NCBI GenBank assembly: GCA_002309655.1
Contig: DBXM01000051.1
Span: forward strand, 11,313-75,312
DNA: 64,000 nucleotides
Reading direction: 5' to 3'
Source of the DNA: Mageeibacillus sp. UBA1212
Lineage (GTDB): Bacteria > Bacillota > Clostridia > UBA1212
Shown: piece after piece, positions 23,425 to 31,858 of the stretch
How the letters are laid out: each line of letters starts with the position of its first letter
Numbering within the stretch: position 1 is the stretch's first letter
Position numbers and translations under genes: made by a program
The notes under the pieces: model-generated
Told to the model about the DNA's origin: nothing
Database searches by the model: none
The model's input: only the letters and a program-made list of their open reading frames with translations

Positions 23425-25194
23425 TTATTTCAGTTTTTCGATCTTGACGTACTTGGAAAGTCCGCTGCCGTCCTCGACCTCGCGCTTGATCACCACGCGG
23501 CGGATCTTGATGCCGTTGGAGAGCGGCAGGTCCTCCTTGGTGATCAGGCAGTAGTTGAGTTTCTTGTAGACGGGAAGCTCCGCGTTCCTGGCGGCGATTT
23601 CCTTCCTGAGCTTCTCGGTGAGCTCGGGGTCGTCCACGTAGGCGGGTTCGGTCTGGCACACGATGACGATGTCCTCATAAACGCTTCCGCCGCCCTTGTT
23701 GATGCCGAGCACAGTGAACGCCTTGACGCCTTCAATGTTCAGGAACGAGTCCTCCAGTTCGTCCGGGTAGACGTTCTCGCCGGATTCGTTGACGACGACC
23801 TCCTTGAGCCTTCCCTCTATATAAAGGGCGCCCTTCTCGAGCCTTCCGATGTCGCCGGATCTGAACCAGCCGTCCTCGTCCGTGGCCGCCGGCGCGTGCT
23901 TGCCGTTTTTGAGCATGCCGCTGTGGACCGAACCGCCGCGCATCACAAGCTCGCCCGCGGACTGATCGTTGTCGTTGAAGGGCACGATCTTGTATTCCAT
24001 GGAGGCGACCGGAACGCCGACGACGCCCTGAAGCCTGTATTTGATCTTCCTGCGCCGCTCCATGGAGGAGATGCCGACCTCGGTCATGCCGAAGCCGCAC
24101 AGCGTGTAGTAGCCGATGCCGTTGATGATCTTCAGAGACTCGGGAAGCACGTGACCGCCGCCGCAGATGATGCACTGGATGTCCCTGCCCGCGAGCTCCT
24201 TAAGAACCGTTTTGTTGAAAAGCGCCTTCGCGACCGCGATACCGAAATCGGGTCCGATCCTCTGCGCGAAAATGCTCAGGTTCAGCATGAAGTTGAACAT
24301 GAACTGCTTGAATTTGGACTGCTTCGAGAGCTTGCCCTTGATGCCCTTCGCGATGTTGTTGACGAGCAGCGGCACTGCGAGAATGTGGGTGACCCGGTGG
24401 TCGCGGCACGTCTGAAGGAGAACAGAAGGCGCCATTCTGTCGGGCATTACCTGCGAGGCACCGAAAAAGCTGTACCAGAGGTAGTTCGCCATGAAGCCGA
24501 AAACGTGGTTGAGCGGCAGGAAGCAGAGCATTCTCTTGTCCCTGTCGTCGCAGATGTTCTTGTCGGCTCTGATGATCGGGCCGGCGTTCATGACCTGGTT
24601 GTAGATCGCGTCGTTGTTATAGATGAAAATCTTGGCCGTGCTGGTAGTGCCGGAGGTGCAGAGCGCCACCTCGTCGCCCCAGTCGTAGGAATCGATCCGC
24701 TCGATTGCGGTCCTGGACGTTTTGTCGGCGTTGACGGCGATCTCGAGGATCTGTCTCTTGTCGAGTTTCAGAATGTCAGTCGCGGCGATCGTGACGCAGT
24801 TTTCGTACTGATGTCCGTCGTTCGTAATGATCGCGACTGCGCCGCCCTCGTCGATAAAGTACTGTGTAAGCTTTTCGTCGTGGCGCGCGTCAATAAGGAA
24901 CGGGCTGAAGCCGGCCATGAGAATGCCCCAGAATATCTCGAACCACTCCGGGCAGTTGGCGAGCTTGAAGCAGACGAAGCCCTTTTGGACGCCGTTCATT
25001 TTCTCGCGGATCTTGTCGGCGCAGTACCCGCTCACGAGTTCGACGTCGGTGAAGCTGAGCTTTTTGATCTGTCCGTCAAGCTTGTACTCGACCGCCGGCA
25101 TGTCGCCGTGGTGCGAATAGACCTTGAAAATTCCCTTGTAGGAATGCTCGCCCTTTTCGAGCATGTCCAGGCATTCGAAACAATATTTGTCCAT
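23425..25194 (-). CDS. AMP-forming acyl-CoA synthetase/ligase (ANL superfamily)
   Basis: A 589-residue adenylate-forming enzyme that activates a carboxylic acid as acyl-AMP and usually transfers it to CoA or a carrier. Core motif A3 is TSGTTSTAK, in place of the usual TSGTTGxPK; A5 is GFGMTEVG; the hinge region is DGWFRSGDIGRLEKGALYIEGR; then NESGENVYPDELE; and the catalytic-Lys motif near the end is LPLSNGIKIRR. No carrier or reductase domain is attached and no partner is adjacent, so the substrate is unknown; a medium- or long-chain fatty acid is a guess. ATG 25194 with AAGGAGAG upstream. Confidence 0.88.
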   Translation of the reverse strand: MDKYCFECLDMLEKGEHSYKGIFKVYSHHGDMPAVEYKLDGQIKKLSFTDVELVSGYCADKIREKMNGVQKGFVCFKLANCPEWFEIFWGILMAGFSPFLIDARHDEKLTQYFIDEGGAVAIITNDGHQYENCVTIAATDILKLDKRQILEIAVNADKTSRTAIERIDSYDWGDEVALCTSGTTSTAKIFIYNNDAIYNQVMNAGPIIRADKNICDDRDKRMLCFLPLNHVFGFMANYLWYSFFGASQVMPDRMAPSVLLQTCRDHRVTHILAVPLLVNNIAKGIKGKLSKQSKFKQFMFNFMLNLSIFAQRIGPDFGIAVAKALFNKTVLKELAGRDIQCIICGGGHVLPESLKIINGIGYYTLCGFGMTEVGISSMERRRKIKYRLQGVVGVPVASMEYKIVPFNDNDQSAGELVMRGGSVHSGMLKNGKHAPAATDEDGWFRSGDIGRLEKGALYIEGRLKEVVVNESGENVYPDELEDSFLNIEGVKAFTVLGINKGGGSVYEDIVIVCQTEPAYVDDPELTEKLRKEIAARNAELPVYKKLNYCLITKEDLPLSNGIKIRRVVIKREVEDGSGLSKYVKIEKLK

Positions 25195-25291
25195 TTAGTA
25201 AACTCTCCTTAAAATTAATGAGATCTTAAGTTCCCGGAAGCGCCTGCACGCGAACGGAATCGTCGCGCCGTGCCCCGGTGTCAGTCAAAAA

Positions 25292-25855
25292 TCAGTCGCG
25301 CGTGTAGCCCGCCTCCGCGAGCAGCTTTTCCGTGAGCGGCTTCATGACGGCCTCTTCCTCGGGCGTCTCGTGGTCGTAGCCCATCAGGTGCAGAAATCCG
25401 TGGCAGAGCAAAAACGCGAGCTCCCTCTTCTCGGAGTGGCCGTACTCCTTCGCCTGCTCCCTGACCTTCTCGACGGAAACGACGAGCTCCCCGAGCATTA
25501 TCGCGCCGTTTTCCGGATTCAGGTCGTACTCGTCGAAAATGCCGTCGCCCTCGTTCATATCGAGGAACGGGAACGACAGAACGTCGGTCGCGCGGTCGAT
25601 TCCCCGCTCTTCCTTGTTGATCCCGCGGATCATTCCGTTGTCGACAAAATAGACGTTGACGGTGGTCCCTGTGTCCGCCGCGAACTCGGGAAAATTCTTC
25701 TCCGCCTTGGTCAGAATGTCATCGGCGACCGCGCAATACTCAAGCAGCTCCGCGTCGGAAAGCAGTCCCCGCACCGGCTCTTTGGAAGCCGCGTCGAGAT
25801 CGTCTCTTGTCTCCGCCGTGCTTACCGCGGGCGAGAACAAATACTCAGCAATCAT
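25292..25855 (-). CDS. ybeY: Endoribonuclease YbeY
   Basis: A 187-residue zinc-dependent rRNA maturation and quality-control ribonuclease. The UPF0054 signature HGFLHLMGYDHE is complete: H152, H156 and H162 as zinc ligands. ATDVLSFPF and LGELVVSVEKV also fit. An N-terminal extension of about 25 residues precedes the usual start of similarity. ATG 25855 overlaps the phoH stop by four bases and is probably coupled to it; phoH-ybeY is a widespread pair. Confidence 0.93.
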   Translation of the reverse strand: MIAEYLFSPAVSTAETRDDLDAASKEPVRGLLSDAELLEYCAVADDILTKAEKNFPEFAADTGTTVNVYFVDNGMIRGINKEERGIDRATDVLSFPFLDMNEGDGIFDEYDLNPENGAIMLGELVVSVEKVREQAKEYGHSEKRELAFLLCHGFLHLMGYDHETPEEEAVMKPLTEKLLAEAGYTRD

Positions 25856-26823
25856 TTTTTAATTTCCTTTTCCTCGTATTTTTCGTACGCTTTTATGATC
25901 TTTTTCACAAGCTCGTGCCTCACGACGTCTCTCTCGGTGAAGTTGACAAACGCGATTCCTTCTATGCCGTCGAGAATGTTCTTCGCGCTCTTGAGGCCCG
26001 AAGCGGTGTCGCGGGGCAGGTCTATCTGCGTTACGTCGCCGTTCACGACCGCCCTGGAGCCGTTGCCGATTCTCGTCAGGAACATCTTGAGCTGCTCGCG
26101 GGTCGTGTTCTGCGCTTCGTCGAGAATGATGAACGCGCTGTCGAGCGTGCGGCCTCTCATATAAGCCAGCGGCGCGATCTCGATTATGCCCTTCTCCAGC
26201 TTTTTCTGGAACGAGTCGAAGCCCATAATGTCGAAAAGCGCGTCGTAGAGCGGCCTCAGGTACGGGTCAACTTTGTTCTGCAGGTCACCCGGCAGGAATC
26301 CGAGCTTTTCGCCCGCCTCTACGGCCGGCCTTGTGAGTATAATGCGTGAAACTTGATTCTTCCTTAATTCCGAAACCGCCTCAGCCACCGCCAGGAACGT
26401 CTTTCCTGTTCCCGCGGGACCGATTCCGAAGGTCACCGTGTTCGACACGATCGCGTCCACGTACGCCTTCTGGCCGGCGGTTTTGGGCTTGATCGGAGTG
26501 CCCTTCGCGTTAAGGCAGACGCAGTCCGTGAGGATGGTTCCCGGTGCCGGCGCCCTGCCGACGCTCTCCATGTCGCAGTAGTAGGCCGCCAGCTGCCTCG
26601 TGACAATCTCGCCCGCCTTGGCCGCCTCGGCCACGTTTCTGATGACGTTGATCGAGTGCCTGACCGCCGCCTCGTTGTCGCCCTCGACGGTGATTATTCC
26701 GTCGCCGAGAATCACGCTGGTCATGAACGCGTCCTCAACGATCGCCATGTTTTCGTCGTTTCTGCCGAAAATGTTCTTTAAATCTTCAAGTGATCCGTCA
26801 AAAATGTAATTCTGAGTCGTCAA
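25852..26823 (-). CDS. phoH: PhoH-like ATPase
   Basis: A 323-residue cytoplasmic ATPase of the PhoH family, linked to RNA metabolism and typically paired with ybeY. Walker A is GPAGTGKTFLAV (about 133-144), Walker B is FIILDEAQNTT, and VNGDVTQIDLPR and LTRPAVEAGEKLGFLPGDL are family hallmarks. The start is TTG 26823, with AAGGGAA upstream; no better start lies ahead of the conserved N-terminal region. The promoter at 26937-26965 serves the phoH-ybeY pair and lies back to back with the transporter promoter at 27032-27060. Confidence 0.95.
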   Translation of the reverse strand: MTTQNYIFDGSLEDLKNIFGRNDENMAIVEDAFMTSVILGDGIITVEGDNEAAVRHSINVIRNVAEAAKAGEIVTRQLAAYYCDMESVGRAPAPGTILTDCVCLNAKGTPIKPKTAGQKAYVDAIVSNTVTFGIGPAGTGKTFLAVAEAVSELRKNQVSRIILTRPAVEAGEKLGFLPGDLQNKVDPYLRPLYDALFDIMGFDSFQKKLEKGIIEIAPLAYMRGRTLDSAFIILDEAQNTTREQLKMFLTRIGNGSRAVVNGDVTQIDLPRDTASGLKSAKNILDGIEGIAFVNFTERDVVRHELVKKIIKAYEKYEEKEIKK

Positions 26824-26936
26824 ACGAAAATTCCCTTCCCGCGCGCTTAAAAAGCCCTACCCGCTGTATTTGATCGCGAATCCGCTCCGCCCTGCGCGCA
26901 TCTTTTAAAATTCCGGCCGTTTCGGCCTCAACTTAC

Positions 26937-26965
26937 ATTCTACAACAACCTCGATTCATTTTCAA
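26937..26965 (-). promoter_or_regulatory. Sigma-A promoter of phoH-ybeY
   Basis: TTGAAA (26960-26965), 17-base spacer, TAGAAT (26937-26942) on the minus strand. Confidence 0.8.
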
Positions 26966-27031
26966 GCGTTTTGAACTTCCGCGCGTGCCGTGCGTGCGCG
27001 TGAAGCCCTTCGTATTTCATTCCTCATTCCC

Positions 27032-27060
27032 TTGACATCCCTTCGTCCCGGTGCTATCAT
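27032..27060 (+). promoter_or_regulatory. Sigma-A promoter of the MFS transporter
   Basis: TTGACA (27032-27037), 17-base spacer, TATCAT (27055-27060). It covers the in-frame GTG at 27051, which therefore cannot be the translation start. Confidence 0.85.
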
Positions 27061-27107
27061 CCCGCGTGCGGTCAGACTTCTTAACCCGGCCGCGTCACGG
27101 AGCGGAA

Positions 27108-28394
27108 ATGGACATCAAATCTAAATCTTATTCTGCATATCAAAAGGGGCTCATTTTTCTCTGCTGGGCGATCTATACCGTCTCGTATTTCGGCAGGCTC
27201 AGCTTCAGTTCCAACATCACGAACATAATGGAATCGTACGGGGTGACGCACGCCGAAGCCGGGCTTGTGACCACCTTCTTTTTCTTTGCCTACGGAGCCG
27301 GCCAGTTCGTGAACGGTCTCCTTTGCAAGCACTACAACAAGACGGTCCTGTTCCCCGCCGCGCTGACGGTTTCGGCTGCGATTAACGTCGCGGTTTTCGC
27401 GGGTCTTCCGTTCAATCTTATCAAGTATTTCTGGTTCGTGAACGGCTGTTCGCAGTCCGTGCTATGGAGCTCGCTCATTCTGATTCTCGGCGAGAATCTC
27501 GACAGGAAGCACGCCGACATCTCGGTGGCGGTGCTTGGAACCACCACTTCGATAGGAACGTTTTTGTCCTATTTTTCGGGATTTGCGTTCACCCGCTGGG
27601 GCAATTATAAAATAGTGTTTCCGGTGGCCGCGGCGGTGATGATTCTGATGGCGGCGATGTGGCTCGTGTTCTACCCGCGACTTATCAGGAATATAAACGC
27701 GTCAAAACCGCTCGCGCCGGAACCGTCCGCTCAACAGGAGATTTCAGGTGAAAAACCGGACTCTCAGGAACAGCGCGAAAACGTCTCAAAGCTTGCAGGA
27801 AGAGCCGCAATAGTTACGGTTGCGGTCTTCGCGTTCTTCTCGGTTGTCTGCAACTTCCTGAAGGACGGCCTCCAGACCTGGGTCCCCGCGATCCTCAAGG
27901 AAACCTACCACATGGACGACAGCATCTCGATTCTGCTGACGCTCGTGCTTCCGGGCATTTCAGCTTTCTGCGGACTCGTCACCCTCGCCTTCTCAAAGGT
28001 AATCAAAAGCTTCCCGCTGCTGGCGGCGGCCATGTTCGGCGTGTCTGCCCTCTGCGCGCTGGTCCTGAGGTTCACGCTCGGTGTCTCCTTTATCGCGGCG
28101 CTCGTATTTTTCGCGATCATTTCGCTTCTAGCCCACTGCATAAACTCGGTATCGACCAATCTGCTGCCTCTTCGCGTGCGCGGCTCGCTGAACCCCGGAA
28201 CCGTCTCGGGAATCCTGAACGGCAGCTGCTACGTCGGCTCCACGATCAGCGCGTACGGCCTGGGCCTCATTGCGGACAACGCCGGTTGGGACACCGTTTT
28301 CAGCGTATTTTTAATCTCCGCGGCGGTCGCCTCGCTGACCGGACTCGTGTTCTTTTTCGTCGAAAACGCAAGATCGCGGAAGAATTCAGGGTAG
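27108..28394 (+). CDS. MFS transporter, organophosphate:phosphate antiporter (GlpT/UhpT) type
   Basis: About 428 residues with 12 predicted membrane helices and a charged central loop (about 205-240, rich in Glu/Gln/Ser). The opening helix YTVSYFGRLSFSSNI resembles the R-rich first helix of the organophosphate:phosphate antiporters, which exchange glycerol-3-phosphate or hexose-phosphate for phosphate. Glycerol-3-phosphate is a reasonable substrate guess because glpK and a glycerol-3-phosphate dehydrogenase operon are nearby; this is inference. Start ATG 27108 with GGAG five bases upstream; the promoter (27032-27060) excludes earlier starts. Confidence 0.75.
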   Translation: MDIKSKSYSAYQKGLIFLCWAIYTVSYFGRLSFSSNITNIMESYGVTHAEAGLVTTFFFFAYGAGQFVNGLLCKHYNKTVLFPAALTVSAAINVAVFAGLPFNLIKYFWFVNGCSQSVLWSSLILILGENLDRKHADISVAVLGTTTSIGTFLSYFSGFAFTRWGNYKIVFPVAAAVMILMAAMWLVFYPRLIRNINASKPLAPEPSAQQEISGEKPDSQEQRENVSKLAGRAAIVTVAVFAFFSVVCNFLKDGLQTWVPAILKETYHMDDSISILLTLVLPGISAFCGLVTLAFSKVIKSFPLLAAAMFGVSALCALVLRFTLGVSFIAALVFFAIISLLAHCINSVSTNLLPLRVRGSLNPGTVSGILNGSCYVGSTISAYGLGLIADNAGWDTVFSVFLISAAVASLTGLVFFFVENARSRKNSG

Positions 28395-28432
28395 TTCTTT
28401 GTAAAACTGCCGGATTATTTAACAAAAATCGT

Positions 28433-28461
28433 TTTACTATCCCGTTTCAATGCGATATAAT
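28433..28461 (+). promoter_or_regulatory. Sigma-A promoter of the YwaF-like gene
   Basis: TTTACT (28433-28438), 17-base spacer, TATAAT (28456-28461), about 47 bases ahead of the ATG at 28508. Confidence 0.75.
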
Positions 28462-28507
28462 CATGAATTGAGCTCAAAGCTTTAATTATCCTTAACGGAG
28501 TGTACAA

Positions 28508-29290
28508 ATGAGAGAATTTTTCGGAATCGGCGGTTACATGCGCGAACCTGAGGGCTACCTGTCCCCCGCGCATCTTATTTTTGTGTCTTCGCTCATGCTC
28601 GTCATGCTGGCGGCGGCGATTATTTTGGGTCTTGTCTACCGCAAAAAGAGTGAAAAAGAAAAACTGAAAGTCATCGCAGTCGCGGCGATTCTCATGGACT
28701 CGATCGAGCTGTTCAAAATCGTTTTCGTGTGCTGGCGCGAACACAACTTCTCGCATATTCTCATCGTGCTGCCCCTGTTCCTGTGCAGCATTCCGCTGTT
28801 CACGCTTCCGCTGGCGGCGTTCGGGAAAGGCAGACTCCGCGAGGCGTCGCTTGACTTCACGTTCATTTTCGGTCTTCTGATCGCCTTCCTGGGAACCTAC
28901 GGCGCCGGCCAGAACTACTCGGTCTACCCCGTGCTCGGTTTCGACAACGTCGTCTCGGGAATCACCCACGCAATCTCCGGTTTCGCGGCGCTCTACATCG
29001 CGGTCTCCGGCCTGCTCAGCATGAAGAAAGAGAACATCGGCATCTCGTTCGGAATCCTCTGCGGCTTCTGCGTGGCGGCGTACGTGGCTGACATCCTGAT
29101 CCCTTACAACTACATGTTCCTGATGCGCGGCGACGGCACCCCCTACGACATTTTCTACAACCTCGTGAACGGCAACAAGATCCTCTACCCGCTGATCGTC
29201 GTCTTCCTGTTCCTGCTCTACATCTCCTGCTTCTACGCGGTATTTTTCCTGATACGGAAAAACAGGCAGAAAAAGAAGAACGCGGCGTAA
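28508..29290 (+). CDS. TIGR02206/YwaF-like integral membrane protein
   Basis: A 260-residue protein with about six or seven membrane helices and basic cytoplasmic ends. The N-terminal segment GYLSPAHLIFVSSLMLVMLAAAIILG, then LPLFLCSIPLFTLPLA, and the late FYNLVNGNKILYPLIVV fit the TIGR02206 (YwaF) family of unknown function. ATG 28508 with GGAG seven bases upstream. It has its own promoter and a strong terminator (29315-29349), so it is monocistronic despite following the MFS gene on the same strand. Confidence 0.65.
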   Translation: MREFFGIGGYMREPEGYLSPAHLIFVSSLMLVMLAAAIILGLVYRKKSEKEKLKVIAVAAILMDSIELFKIVFVCWREHNFSHILIVLPLFLCSIPLFTLPLAAFGKGRLREASLDFTFIFGLLIAFLGTYGAGQNYSVYPVLGFDNVVSGITHAISGFAALYIAVSGLLSMKKENIGISFGILCGFCVAAYVADILIPYNYMFLMRGDGTPYDIFYNLVNGNKILYPLIVVFLFLLYISCFYAVFFLIRKNRQKKKNAA

Positions 29291-29314
29291 CCCGGTTCTT
29301 TATAGTATACAAAA

Positions 29315-29349
29315 CACCGCGGCAGTCAAAGCTCCGCGGTGCTTTTTTT
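29315..29349 (+). terminator. Terminator after the YwaF-like gene
   Basis: CACCGCGG (29315-29322) pairs with CCGCGGTG (29334-29341), followed by CTTTTTTTT. The same hairpin could also serve the convergent hydrolase gene ending at 29367. Confidence 0.92.
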
Positions 29350-29366
29350 TATGTTCTGAAATATGT

Positions 29367-30308
29367 TTATTTGATAAATTCGAGAATGTCCGCCGTGACC
29401 TCGGGGGCCGCGGAGTCGTTCAGCACCTCGTGCCTGTTATCCTCATAGAGCTTCATTTTGACGTTCTTGCCGACCGCCTGCAGGTTGTCCCTGACCTTGA
29501 TGACGCCCTTGCCGTAGTCTCCCACCGGGTCGTCACTTCCCGACACCAGGAACACCGGAATGTCCTCCGGGAACTCCCTGAACCACTTCTTGGAGTTGCA
29601 GTTTTTGGTGAGCTGCATAAGGTCGGAGAGCGCCGATACCGTGAACCGGAAGCTGCAGTGGGTGTCGTTCTTGTACATGTTGCGGATGGCTCTGTCCTTG
29701 GAAAGCCAGGAACGCCTGTCGTTTTCCTCCTTGAAATGGCTGTTGTAGCTGCCGAAGGCGAGGAACTCCAGGAACGTCGAGTAGGCCTTCTCGCCCTTAA
29801 AGAACTTCGTTATTTTAGTCAGGAAGAGGCCGATTCCCGCCGCGGGGTTGGGACCGCCGGTGCCCATCACAATGAGCTTTTCGGGCTTCGAATAATTTGC
29901 GGTTCCGATGTAGTTCGACGCCGCCAGCCTGACAATGAACGAGCCCATGCTGTGGCCCATCAGGTAGTAAGGAAGGTCCCTGCCGTACTCGTTCCTGACC
30001 GCGTTCGCGAATACTCCAATGTCCTCCACCAGCCTCTTCCAGCCGTCCTTGTGGGCGATGAAGCCGTACTCGCTCTCGTCATTCACGGTGTAGCCGTGGC
30101 CCAGGTGGTCGTAGCCGAACACGAGATACCCCTCGTCCCGCAATCTTCTCATGAAAAAGTCGTAACGGACCGTATACTCCGACATGCCGTGAACGACCTG
30201 GTAGATGCCCTTCGGCCTGCCTTCGGGAACGTAAACGCGCCCCGCCAGCATGTGAACGCCGTCAGACGATAACACTTTTTTCTCGATAAAACCCTGCGCC
30301 TCTGCCAT
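29367..30308 (-). CDS. Alpha/beta hydrolase, monoacylglycerol lipase/lysophospholipase-like
   Basis: A 313-residue cytoplasmic serine hydrolase of the PldB/monoglyceride lipase group. Nucleophile elbow GHSMGS (about 117-122); catalytic Asp in SGSDDPVGDYGKG; His in DNRHEVLND. The HGMSEYTVRYDFF segment near the N-terminus supplies the oxyanion hole (HG). Lacks a signal peptide. ATG 30308 with AAGGAG seven bases upstream, only 11 bases after the glpK stop, so it is very probably cotranscribed with glycerol kinase. This context supports release of glycerol from monoglycerides, which is inference. Confidence 0.85.
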   Translation of the reverse strand: MAEAQGFIEKKVLSSDGVHMLAGRVYVPEGRPKGIYQVVHGMSEYTVRYDFFMRRLRDEGYLVFGYDHLGHGYTVNDESEYGFIAHKDGWKRLVEDIGVFANAVRNEYGRDLPYYLMGHSMGSFIVRLAASNYIGTANYSKPEKLIVMGTGGPNPAAGIGLFLTKITKFFKGEKAYSTFLEFLAFGSYNSHFKEENDRRSWLSKDRAIRNMYKNDTHCSFRFTVSALSDLMQLTKNCNSKKWFREFPEDIPVFLVSGSDDPVGDYGKGVIKVRDNLQAVGKNVKMKLYEDNRHEVLNDSAAPEVTADILEFIK

Positions 30309-30319
30309 AATACACTCCT

Positions 30320-31825
30320 TTATTTCTCATTTCCGATTTCAAATTTAAACTCGCGGCAAGCTCTTACTGCCTCTTTCCATCCAGCGGTAAGTTTCCGCCG
30401 CTCGGCCTCGCTCATTGTAGGCACGAATTCCCGCTCGGCCGCCACCTTTACCGCCACGTCGCGCCTCGTCTGCCACATTCCCGCAGTGAGCCCCGCAAGG
30501 AACGCCGCACCCAAAGCGGTCGCCTCGTTGTTGGCCGGCTTCGCGACCTTCACGCAGGAAATGTCCGCCTGGAACCGCAGCAGGAATTTGTTCGCGGCCG
30601 CTCCGCCGTCCACCTTCAAAGTGAGCGGCCTCTGCCCCATGTCGCCCGCGATCGACTGAACGAGATCGTCCGTCTGGTACGCGATCGCCTCCAGCGCCGC
30701 GCGAACGATCTCCGCTTTTCCTGTAGCCCCGGTGATTCCGAAAAGGCTCCCGCGAGCGTCCATGTCCCAGTAAGGCGCGCCGAGACCCGCCAGCGCCGGA
30801 ACCACGTAAAGTCCCTTCGAAGAGCCCGCTTTTTCGGCGATTTCCTCAGTTTCGGAGGCGTTTTTGATGACTCCCAGGTTGTCGCGGAGCCACTTCACGA
30901 TCGCGCCGCCGGTGAAAACGCTGCCCTCGAGGGCGTACTGCGGCTCCTCGCCCTCAAGCGTCGCCGCAATTGTAGTTACGAGACCGTTCGTGCTCCTGAC
31001 AGGAACGTTCCCCGTGTTGGCGAGCAGGAAGCAGCCGGTCCCGTAAGTGTTTTTCATTTCACCCGGGAACCAGCAGCACTGGCCGAAAAGCGCCGCCTGC
31101 TGGTCGCCGGCGATACCCGCCACCGGAATTTTGACGCCGGCGACGTCCGCGATACCGTAAAGCGTTCCCGAAGCCTTGACCTCGGGCATCATCGACGCCG
31201 GGATCCCGAAAAGCTCAAGCAGCTCCTCATCCCACTTAAGTGTGTGGATGTTGAAGAGCATCGTGCGCGACGCGTTGGTCATATCCGTCGCGTGAACCTT
31301 CCCTCCCGTGAGCTTCCAGAGGAGCCACGTGTCGACGGTTCCGAACAAAAGGTCGCCGTTTTCGGCCGCCTCCCGCGCGCCCTTGACGTTGTCGAGGATC
31401 CACTTAATTTTGGTGGCGCTGAAATACGCGTCGAGCCTGAGCCCGGTTTTAGCCGATATCATCTCACCAAAGCCCTTGATTTCAAGCTCCTCGCAAAGCT
31501 GGGACGTGCGCCTGCACTGCCAGACGATGGCGTTAAAAACCGGCTTCCCCGTGTGCCTGTCCCAGACGATCGTTGTCTCACGCTGGTTTGTGATTCCCAT
31601 CGCCATGACCTCGTCCGGATTCACGCCGCCGGAAGTGATCGCCTTCGTGATCGCTCTCAGCTGCTTTTCGTAGATCTCCTCGGGGTCCTCTTCGACCCAC
31701 GCGGGCTTCGGGAATATCTGCCTGACCTCGTACTGCGCGGACGAAACCGCCTTTAAATTCGAGTCGAGAACGATTCCCCTTACGCTTGTCGTGCCGGCGT
31801 CAACCGCCAGAATGTATTTTTTCAA
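30320..31825 (-). CDS. glpK: Glycerol kinase
   Basis: A 501-residue FGGY-family kinase that phosphorylates glycerol to glycerol-3-phosphate with ATP. MKKYILAVDAGTTSVRGIV opens the ATP-binding actin-like fold; GITNQRETTIVWDRHTGKP, NAIVWQCRRT, DTWLLWKLTGGKVHATDMTNASRT, AGIAGDQQAALFGQ and LKVDGGAAANKFLLRFQADI are family signatures. The start is best taken as TTG 31825, nine bases after GGGAGG; a TTG at 31831 is only three bases from it. Note AGTTS instead of the usual QGTTS at the start. Followed at 11 bases by the lipase-like gene. Feeds the dehydrogenase operon at 42137. Confidence 0.95.
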   Translation of the reverse strand: MKKYILAVDAGTTSVRGIVLDSNLKAVSSAQYEVRQIFPKPAWVEEDPEEIYEKQLRAITKAITSGGVNPDEVMAMGITNQRETTIVWDRHTGKPVFNAIVWQCRRTSQLCEELEIKGFGEMISAKTGLRLDAYFSATKIKWILDNVKGAREAAENGDLLFGTVDTWLLWKLTGGKVHATDMTNASRTMLFNIHTLKWDEELLELFGIPASMMPEVKASGTLYGIADVAGVKIPVAGIAGDQQAALFGQCCWFPGEMKNTYGTGCFLLANTGNVPVRSTNGLVTTIAATLEGEEPQYALEGSVFTGGAIVKWLRDNLGVIKNASETEEIAEKAGSSKGLYVVPALAGLGAPYWDMDARGSLFGITGATGKAEIVRAALEAIAYQTDDLVQSIAGDMGQRPLTLKVDGGAAANKFLLRFQADISCVKVAKPANNEATALGAAFLAGLTAGMWQTRRDVAVKVAAEREFVPTMSEAERRKLTAGWKEAVRACREFKFEIGNEK

Positions 31826-31858
31826 TTTCAAAAACCTCCCGCCGCCTTCATTCTATAA

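Noticed and set aside
23896..25212. A 438-residue plus-strand open frame opposite the ANL ligase
   Set aside because: The ligase motifs are complete on the minus strand; the plus frame is a shadow.
27051..27107. An upstream GTG start for the MFS transporter
   Set aside because: It lies inside the promoter (-10 at 27055-27060), so it would not be on the message; ATG 27108 has a ribosome site.
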